Source of the DNA: Candidatus Omnitrophota bacterium
GTDB lineage: Bacteria; Omnitrophota; Gorgyraeia; Gygaellales; Profunditerraquicolaceae
Reading direction: 5' to 3'
Length of the DNA: 5,195 nt
Assembly (NCBI GenBank): GCA_016867175.1
Contig: VGKF01000073.1
Coordinates: forward strand, 1 to 5,195
Below the pieces are notes generated by a model, which saw only the letters and a list, made by a program, of their open reading frames with translations, was not told where the DNA came from and did no database searches. This document shows, one piece after another, positions 1-5,195 of the stretch; position 1 is the first letter of the stretch; each line of letters starts with the position of its first letter. Made by a program: the position numbers and the translations under genes.

Positions 1-3000
1 TATGACATCCTTGGCAGTGCTGCGCTTATTATAATCCGCTATAACCCAGGCAATAAGCGGAGCGATAATTGCCAAAGTGGTAAGGAAATTTGCAGACAAG
101 GCTAGACCAGCAAATATAAAAATAGTAAACAAGGTCAAATTCTCTATTACTTTCTTGGGTCCGGAGATACTCACGCCTCTTGCCTTATTGACTAAGCCCC
201 AGATAACTAAAGCAACCATAGTTACAATAGGTATAAGCATAAAAACGCTTAAGGCAAATACTCCGGGAAAGATAATATGTAGCGCTATTACAATCGCGCT
301 AACCGAGAGACCGACTAGAGGACCACCAAACCCTACTGTCCAATCCTGGCTTTCGCTCCTTGTCTCACGACTATTAAATAAGTGCGGAGTAATAATGTAG
401 GAGAAAACGAGCATGAAATAAAGAAACGCTGAAACAAACCAGACTGCCGGGTGATAAGGGGCTACGAAGAAAAGGAGCGGCAATAACCCGGATGCGATCA
501 TGGCACCCAATCTGTTTGTGGCGTAGACATTTTCCTTGGTCAAGCGCGTGGCAGGAGTGACTCTTTCGGTATTCGGGAAGGCGTCTTTTCTTCCTAAGGC
601 ATCATTCAACATGGCATTAGCGTAGTGCGGATGCGCTAAGGTAGCGCCCCATCCAAGGCCTGGGCTGAAGAACTGGGCATAGATGAATTTAAAAAATCCC
701 CAAGGAGCGCCATATTGGCTGTTTAAAAGAAGGATGGTATTGATAGTGATAGAAAGCGCAAGACATATACCTAAAATAACAAAGGCAATGGCAAAGGGGA
801 AGGAATGGGCAGGATCAAAATAACCTACTACTGCAAAGAGAATAAAGGAGATGGCGGTAACAAGCACTAAGGGCTTTAAGCTCCAAAAGGCAGCAACATT
901 AAAGTCATGGTTCCACTTAACATTCTTTGGGGTATAGGGACTTAGGTTAAAGATAATACCTAAGGCGTCTTCCATCATCTCGTAACTATCGCCGCAGTAT
1001 TTGATCTCAGGAGCTAAATCTGCCTTGTAGGTATTAGTCTTTGCCCAACCGATAAGCATAGAGTGGTTATAAATCATATGCGCACCTAAGCCAAGCGCAT
1101 ATAAGGCCAAAGTAAGGTCTTCGGCGTTCCTTGATAAAGGAGAAAGACCATATACCTGCTCATACTCTTCTTTATGCATATATTTACCATACTCGCCTAT
1201 CTCTCCAGTCTGGCTCATAAAGAGCTGCGTCATCATCCCCCAAGATGATTCTACTAGATTCTTGACCGCGGCAAAGCTGCTGAGATAGGAATCAGAGACA
1301 TAAAGCGGATACTGCATACCCATAACATTAGGACGAGACATCTCATCAAGGTTGTTGACTAGCCAGAGCACCTCTTCCGGACGAGGATCCATAGCAGCAT
1401 CCAATCTCATAGAAAGCTCACTACGATATTTACAAAAGAGAGCAATAACGCAGGCCTTAGCGCTGACTACAAACTCAGGCATACCGGCTAAGCCTTGAAG
1501 ATTCTGGGTACCGAATCCAGCAGTACCTAAGCGCGATAAATAGAATCTATTCTCTGGAGAGTTATCAATGTAATCTTTTGCTATGACTCCGCCTTCTCCA
1601 AAGGTCTTATAAACGGTGTAGACATTGAATTTTTCGCTAACTAGGCGGTCATAGTAAAGGTCAAACTTGAGGAATTCTTTCTTATCCTCTGCCAAAGAGC
1701 TCTCCCAGATCTCCTGGCGCTCTTCAGGAGTAAGAATAATCATTGGCAGCCAGCCCCTTCTTTCAATAACCAGATTTAATTGAGTGATTCTATCCGCAGC
1801 TATGCCGGCTTTTTCGAGCACCTTAAGTACTTCATAAGCTAATGCTTCTTTTGTATTAGCAAACCGCTTCTTTAAGTCTTGATAGCGCTCGTTATAAAAA
1901 TCCCACTCTGCAACATTCCTGAAGGTAGTATACATAGCAAGGTAGCCCTCAAGCGTCCTTAAGACTACCGGCATTCTCATATTCGCCCAGTAAACAATTT
2001 CTCTAATCACACGCTCTTTTGCAGAAATATTACTCATTACTTTTTCTGCCTCCTCCGGACTTTCAAAGCGCGCCTTGAGTAATTCATCCCTCTCGGAAAC
2101 ACTTACTAAACCTTTCTTGTATAACACCCATACAAAGTTCATCCACTCCTTAGGATATGCCTCTACTACTAAATGATATAGTTCAGTAGGATAAGATCCT
2201 TTGGAGTGATCAAATTTTCCTTCACTATCAGTAACGGTATAATTAATAAGACCCTTGCGCGCCCCTTCCCCTTCCTTTGCTTGCGATTGTGCATTCGACC
2301 AGATACCGCCTTTTTCATCACGCTTACCATGCTCCCACACATAAGCAAAATCTTCACCGAATGCAGAATTATAACCAGTTGATAACGGTCTGGCAGTCCA
2401 CTGATATGCCATATCAGGGGTATCTTTACGATAGAAAGTATTCATAATCCTCTTAACCCTCTCTAAGCCTTTAGGGGTACTTAACGACACCGGCCTGTAA
2501 TTACTCAGGGCATCATATTCAGCCTGTGAAATACTGCCGTCAAGCAATAAGCAGCTTAGCTGATAAGCATAAAGGGCTTTTGCGCGTGCGCGTAGTTCAT
2601 CTTCACTAAGTAAGCCCCTTACCTGATAATTATCTAGTTGTATAGTATTGTATAGGGTTACCTTTCTGGTGAGCCGAGCTGAAATAAAGGCTAAGGTTAC
2701 GGTAAGGATAGCCAACCCTACCAACAGAACTATAACTGCTGGAGCTATTACTGCTGTGCCGAATATAGCACCATAAATAAGCGGGAAATTAATAAGAGTT
2801 CCTAAGAAGAGTGCTATTGAAGAAAACGCGGCAAATACTCCAGTTACTCCGGCAGCAGTACGTAAAGCAGTATGTCTGTTTTTTGAGCTCTCCATTATTT
2901 CTTTAAGGGCTGCTAAGGAATTGTTAATATCAACAGGAGTCTTAATATCGAACATATGTTTTTCATTGATTACTTTGCTGTTTACAAAGGACTGACTGAA

Positions 3001-5195
3001 ATACACAGCACCTCTGATCATAAAGATACAGAAAAGCAACAAGAGGAAATGCATCGGTAGATTGATCAGGATAAAGACTAGGATATTGCCCAGGCCAGCT
3101 AATACAGGGATGCCAGCAGCATTAGCTACCATAGGCACCGCAAATATCCAGGTTAAGACAGGGACAAGGGTATTCATGAATCCGGGGTAGGAGAAAGCAA
3201 TTTTTGAATTCTTAGCAATAACTTCCTGCCAGATGAATACAGCGAAAAGTGCAACTGCAGCTGCAAACCAAAGGGGTAAACCGATAACCCCATTGAAGAG
3301 AAAAGATATGCCAAGTACTACAGATAAAGCTACCAGCTCTTTCCAGCCAGGCACGATACGCGCCCATTTTCTCCAGTGGCCGATACTACGAGTTATCTTT
3401 GCCTGCTCTTCTTCGGAGAGCCGATTCCATGCCTCCTCAGAGAGACCACCAAATCTATCTTCACCGGTCTCAGCTACCCGCTGCAATATTTCAAGTTCAG
3501 TATCATAAAGCCCTCTTGCGCCTTTAGTGCTCTTGTTAAGCATTTCTCTGAAATTGCCTTTTCTGTCAACACTCATCTGCCAGGCTTTAAGTCCTCCTAA
3601 TACGCCCAAGACCACTAATGCCGGACCGGCAGTCATCCAGGAGACTAACCCGAAGATACCTAGGGTTAAGAAAATTCCAAAACCAGCAGCCAGAATGATA
3701 GGATCAAAATATTTAATAGCAATGAGCATGCGCTTAGGTGACATCAGGCGTGCAGGGGCAGTAAAACGGGTGAAATCAGCTTCTTTTTCGCTGGCAAAAA
3801 CTGCCGGCATAAGCACCATATCAATAATACCCTGCATAATATGTACATGCAGGCTCTCTGCGTTATATAGTTTTAATTTTGTATCAGCAGCGCAGGTACG
3901 GGTACATTCAAATAGCTCGCGGAGTAATGGATAGCCAGGAAACGCATTATTATTTAAGCCCTTGATCTTTTTAATCAATGCATCTATCTGAGCATTTACC
4001 TGGTCTATGCGGCTATGCATTTTCTGTCTGTTAGCTAATTCCGTTGCGTCAAGTGTAGGATCAAGAGGATTCTTTGCTTTTGTAGCGTTATTTTCAGTAA
4101 TAATAGCCCTGAGTATTTCACCATCACTGGTTACCTCTTTCAGGATTCTTCCGGTTAAACCAAAGGCAGCCAGGGGCTCATCATAGTCGCGCGTTTGCAT
4201 TAATCTTGCTAACCCTACTTCCTCAAAATAGGAACGCCAAATCCAGTTCTTCTGTCCCTTGCGTACTTTTTCAAATATTTTCATATATTGGTCGCCTAAG
4301 ATATAAAGAATAACTGAAGAGCGATTGATCATTTCAGGGATAATCTTTTCAAATTCTCCGTTATGATCAAGCTGTTCTGTTACTTTCAGCAGGTGCCTGG
4401 TCCAGACGATCTGATCCTGTAAATCACCAATGAAGAATTGGAAGAGTTCTCTTAAAAATTCCTCTTCCAGCGGGATCTCAAACCAACCCATATACGGTTG
4501 TACGCCGGGGTAGGCTAACTGGAAATCTGCGATATTACTCTCTAATTCGGCTTTTCTGGCTTCTAGTTTAGTCCTTTCTCTATTACTGAGGCTACGGTAC
4601 TCAAGGCTGTATTCTATATTCTCTAACTCCTGCTGCATATTTCCATATTGTGCCTCTTTTTCTGTTGCCTGTATACGGACCCGTTCAACCTTCATCCAGA
4701 GTCCATCACCCCAGGGAGAATCATTCAAGTCTCTTGACTCATGGTAACCCCAAATCCTGGCTGTAACCGGCTTCCCGTTAGCTATACGGGCAACTAATTT
4801 AGCGATCATCTTATCGATTAAGAATTTTAAGAAGTCAGGATTCTTTTGGCCTCTTAAAGCAACCAGAGAAGAATCATTAACGAGGATTTTTATGCCACCG
4901 ATAGTATAGAATTTACCATCTGGCGATAGATGCCCTGCGTTAAACCCGCGCTTTACAGCATATTCTTCAAGCTTAGGACGATATACCTTATCCACCATGC
5001 GAGAGAATACCTCATGCGCAAAGTTGTCTAAACCAAATGCCACAGGTAATTCATTCTTAGTAAGTAATTCTTTTATCTCTTTGATTATGGCTCTAATAAT
5101 TTTGATGGTTCTTGCTTTACCATAGAGCTCAAGAGAAATATCTAGAACCTGCTTAAGGCCATTCCTTAAATTCTTAACTGAATCAGGGAAGTACT
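1..5195 (-). CDS. Very large multi-pass membrane protein with GT48-like (1,3-beta-glucan synthase/callose synthase-like) domain; partial at both ends
   Basis: A single reading frame runs from base 5193 to base 1 with no stop codon, giving 1,731 residues, and is cut by both window edges; no start can be chosen. Order of parts: soluble helical N-terminal region with coiled coil (1-490), four hydrophobic blocks (499-838) split by an 80-residue charged segment, a GT48-like soluble domain (907-1430), and a C-terminal membrane region (1437-1719). GT48 enzymes polymerise UDP-glucose into beta-1,3-glucan at the inner face of the plasma membrane; that is family knowledge. Here the family motifs are divergent, so a glucan-synthase role is inference and the substrate is unknown. 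FKS proteins are usually about 1,700-1,950 residues, so this fragment alone is nearly a full-length equivalent, yet the frame continues on both sides. I saw no frameshift, and domain matches stay in phase throughout. Codon use looks similar along the gene. I am very sure of the coding call and moderately sure of the family. Confidence 0.95.
37..885 (-). other. C-terminal multi-pass membrane region with FKS-like landmarks (residues 1437-1719)
   Basis: Hydrophobic helices occur near 1441-1458, 1465-1490, 1564-1578, 1583-1602, 1624-1642, 1645-1668 and 1686-1719, about seven in all. Between the second and third lies a roughly 60-residue soluble segment that ends in RVTPATRLTKENVYATNRLG (1544); this resembles the FKS/callose-synthase segment GRGFATARIPFGVLYSRFA, which also sits between membrane helices. 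The fourth helix ends in SYIITPHLFN (1598), resembling the family's TISPFLYNP. FFKFIYAQFF (1500) resembles FFEVFVCQIYA. In GT48 enzymes this region forms the membrane part through which glucan is thought to pass. The frame continues past the window edge after DYNKRSTAKDVI with no stop. Helix limits are by eye. Confidence 0.75.
904..2475 (-). other. GT48-like (1,3-beta-glucan synthase) glycosyltransferase domain, residues 907-1430
   Basis: Collinear matches to FKS1/callose synthase, recalled from memory. (1) PKGLERVKRIMNTFY (907) resembles PKNLEARRRLEFFTNSL. (2) WTARPLSTGYNSAF (932) resembles the FxVLTPYYSE region. (3) ELYHLVVEAYPKEWMNFV (1004) resembles YLQKIFPDEWKNFL. (4) VLRTLEGYLAMYTTF (1077) resembles LFRTVRGMMYYRRAL. 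(5) YRSELSMRLDAAMDPRPEEV (1256) resembles YRGEYIQLIDANQDNYLEE. (6) NAEDLTLALYALGLGA (1356) resembles NEDIYAGMNALLRGG. (7) KYCGDSYEMM (1398) resembles KIGTGMGEQM. Order and approximate spacing are kept. GT48 domains form beta-1,3-glucan from UDP-glucose on the cytosolic face and are fused to a membrane channel. The NQNH part of the family's donor-site region is missing, so activity is uncertain. A divergent GT2-type processive synthase is the main alternative, since ED- and DAD-like motifs occur there too, but GT2 does not explain blocks 1, 3 and 4. Confidence 0.72.
2680..2859 (-). other. Hydrophobic block 4, two to three membrane segments (residues 779-838)
   Basis: A 60-residue uncharged stretch with helices around 780-801 (GVTGVFAAFSSIALFLGTLI) and 805-838 (ending in VGLAILTVTLAFISA), flanked by Arg/Lys on both sides (R778; R840, R843, K844). 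This is the last membrane block before the large soluble domain, as in FKS proteins, where the membrane block directly precedes the glucan synthase domain. Confidence 0.8.
3010..3171 (-). other. Hydrophobic block 3, two to three membrane segments (residues 675-728)
   Basis: The stretch opens with TLVPVLTWIFAVPMVANAAG and continues through ILVFILINLPMHFLLLLFCI to the charged residue R727. Several Pro residues may kink or separate the helices. It is followed by a polar, charged loop of about 50 residues (729-778, with KTPVDINNSL and a basic end near SSKNRH) before the next membrane block. Confidence 0.8.
3214..3336 (-). other. Hydrophobic block 2, two membrane segments (residues 620-660)
   Basis: Two helices separated by a Gly-Leu-Pro turn: LVALSVVLGISFLFNGVIG and LWFAAAVALFAVFIW. 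Each is about 16-19 residues long and uncharged, and they are bounded by charged residues (WKE before, QEVIAKNSK after), so a membrane hairpin is likely. Confidence 0.8.
3346..3588 (-). other. Charged soluble segment between membrane blocks 1 and 2 (residues 536-616)
   Basis: About 80 residues with many charges and no membrane segment, reading like an amphipathic helical module: it includes LYDTELEILQRVAETGEDRF and the acidic/basic stretch LSEEEQAKITRSIGHWRKWAR just before the next membrane helix. The basic cluster RKWAR at the membrane edge suggests the segment lies in the cytosol. I recognise no domain. The plus-strand open frames that overlap this part are shadows. Confidence 0.6.
3589..3699 (-). 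other. Hydrophobic block 1, one to two membrane segments (residues 499-535)
   Basis: A strongly hydrophobic run follows the charged KYFDP sequence: IILAAGFGIFLTLGIFGLV, then a short polar turn (SWMTAGP) and a second hydrophobic stretch (ALVVLGVLGGL). It is the first membrane-like segment of the fragment and closes the long soluble N-terminal region. The second stretch is short, so this may be a hairpin that does or does not fully cross the membrane. Arg and Lys residues just before residue 495 would favour a cytosolic N-terminal side under the positive-inside rule. Confidence 0.75.
3955..4047 (-). other. Short predicted coiled coil, residues 383-413
   Basis: A helical stretch with Ile/Val/Leu at heptad-like spacing (RIDQVNAQIDALIKKIKGL) between two loop-like segments, one rich in Asn/Pro/Asp before it and one with a run of Asn (GLNNN) after it. 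Probably a small helical hairpin arm of the N-terminal region. Assigned by eye. Confidence 0.45.
4516..4692 (-). other. Predicted coiled coil, residues 168-226
   Basis: About 60 residues dominated by Glu, Lys, Arg, Gln, Leu and Ile, starting KVERVRIQATEKEAQ and ending before LAYPGVQP, with no Pro or Gly apart from one Gly (YGNM). Hydrophobic residues recur at roughly heptad spacing (for example in the block ELENIEYSLEYRSL and in KLEARKAELESNIA). This looks like a helical hairpin or dimerising coiled coil on the soluble side. Assigned by eye; no coiled-coil predictor was run. Confidence 0.6.

Larger units (their letters stand above)
3724..5193 (-). other. N-terminal soluble helical region of the large protein (residues 1-490), function unrecognised
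   Basis: These residues contain no convincing membrane segment and are rich in Lys, Glu, Arg and hydrophobic heptad-like positions, so a mainly helical cytosolic region is likely. There is a short Trp/Gly/His-containing stretch around residues 140-165 (RIWGYHESRDL, then PWGDGLW), a coiled coil at 168-226, an aromatic/acidic block near 230-265, a second short coiled coil at 383-413, and a Cys-x3-Cys pair at 430/434. I do not recognise a named domain. In FKS and callose synthases a comparable long soluble region (FKS1_dom1 family) sits before the first membrane block; the position agrees, but I could not see the FKS1_dom1 motifs, so equivalence is only suggested by layout. Confidence 0.6.

Noticed and set aside
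77..400. Plus-strand open frame of 107 codons
   Set aside because: It lies antisense to the continuous minus-strand coding frame, over the C-terminal membrane region. Its product is composition-driven and has no recognisable domain.
2169..2357. Minus-strand open frame of 62 codons
   Set aside because: It is an out-of-phase shadow within the same strand; the correct frame here encodes the segment between the WTARPLSTGYNSAF and PKEWMNFV blocks of the GT48-like domain.
904..2475. Classical GT2 cellulose/curdlan synthase or GT84 cyclic beta-1,2-glucan synthase
   Set aside because: The ED- and DAD-like residues could fit GT2, but there is no D-x-D plus Q-x-x-R-W set, and the PEW, RTLEGY and ATRLTKENVY blocks have no GT2/GT84 counterpart that I know of. 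It is kept as the main alternative, not as the call.
3233..3934. Three overlapping plus-strand open frames
   Set aside because: All are antisense to the membrane blocks and charged segment of the large gene, overlap one another, and show no domain or plausible ribosome binding site.
3955..4047. Pseudogene or frameshifted gene
   Set aside because: Low-complexity AT-rich stretches such as the Asn run near residue 414 looked like possible slip sites, but the frame stays open and the downstream family motifs remain in phase, so no frameshift is indicated.
1..5195. Promoters, terminators, RNA genes, CRISPR or long repeats inside the window
   Set aside because: The entire window is coding. I saw no hairpin followed by a T-run, no tRNA-like cloverleaf and no regularly spaced direct repeats; AT-rich patches match hydrophobic or Lys/Asn-rich codons.

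Overview
The whole window is the inside of one minus-strand gene. The frame that starts at base 5193 and reads leftwards has no stop for 1,731 codons. It leaves the window at base 1 exactly on a codon boundary, so neither the start nor the stop of the gene is present. I see no second gene, RNA gene, mobile element, CRISPR array or intergenic space. The shorter open frames on either strand are shadows of this coding frame. Residue numbers below count from the first full codon (bases 5193-5191 = residue 1), not from the true start of the protein.

Reading from the N-terminal side (right end of the window): a soluble, mostly helical, charged region with a long coiled coil (residues 1 to about 490); a hydrophobic pair (499-535); a charged soluble block (536-616); three further hydrophobic blocks (620-660, 675-728, 779-838); a short linker; a large soluble domain (907-1430); and a C-terminal multi-pass membrane region (1437-1719) that runs out of the window.

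The soluble domain at 907-1430 and the membrane region after it resemble, block after block and in the same order, the eukaryotic 1,3-beta-glucan synthase family (fungal FKS1, plant callose synthase; CAZy GT48, Pfam Glucan_synthase). The matches are by eye against remembered family motifs, not a computed alignment. The overall plan (long soluble N-terminus, membrane block, GT domain, membrane block) is also that of FKS proteins. The segment that holds the family's GKPENQNHA-type motif is degraded. The region of the IDxNQD motif, the [N/S]ED motif and part of the GxGEQ motif are still recognisable.

The source is most simply a bacterium: the frame is uninterrupted and intron-free over 5.2 kb, with moderately AT-rich codon use (many TTA, CTT and ATA codons). 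The Omnitrophota, known for giant genes, are one candidate, but nothing in the window proves this. An intron-poor protist cannot be excluded. GT48 is classically a eukaryotic family, so a divergent prokaryotic GT48-like membrane protein, possibly part of a very large polypeptide, is the main point of interest.
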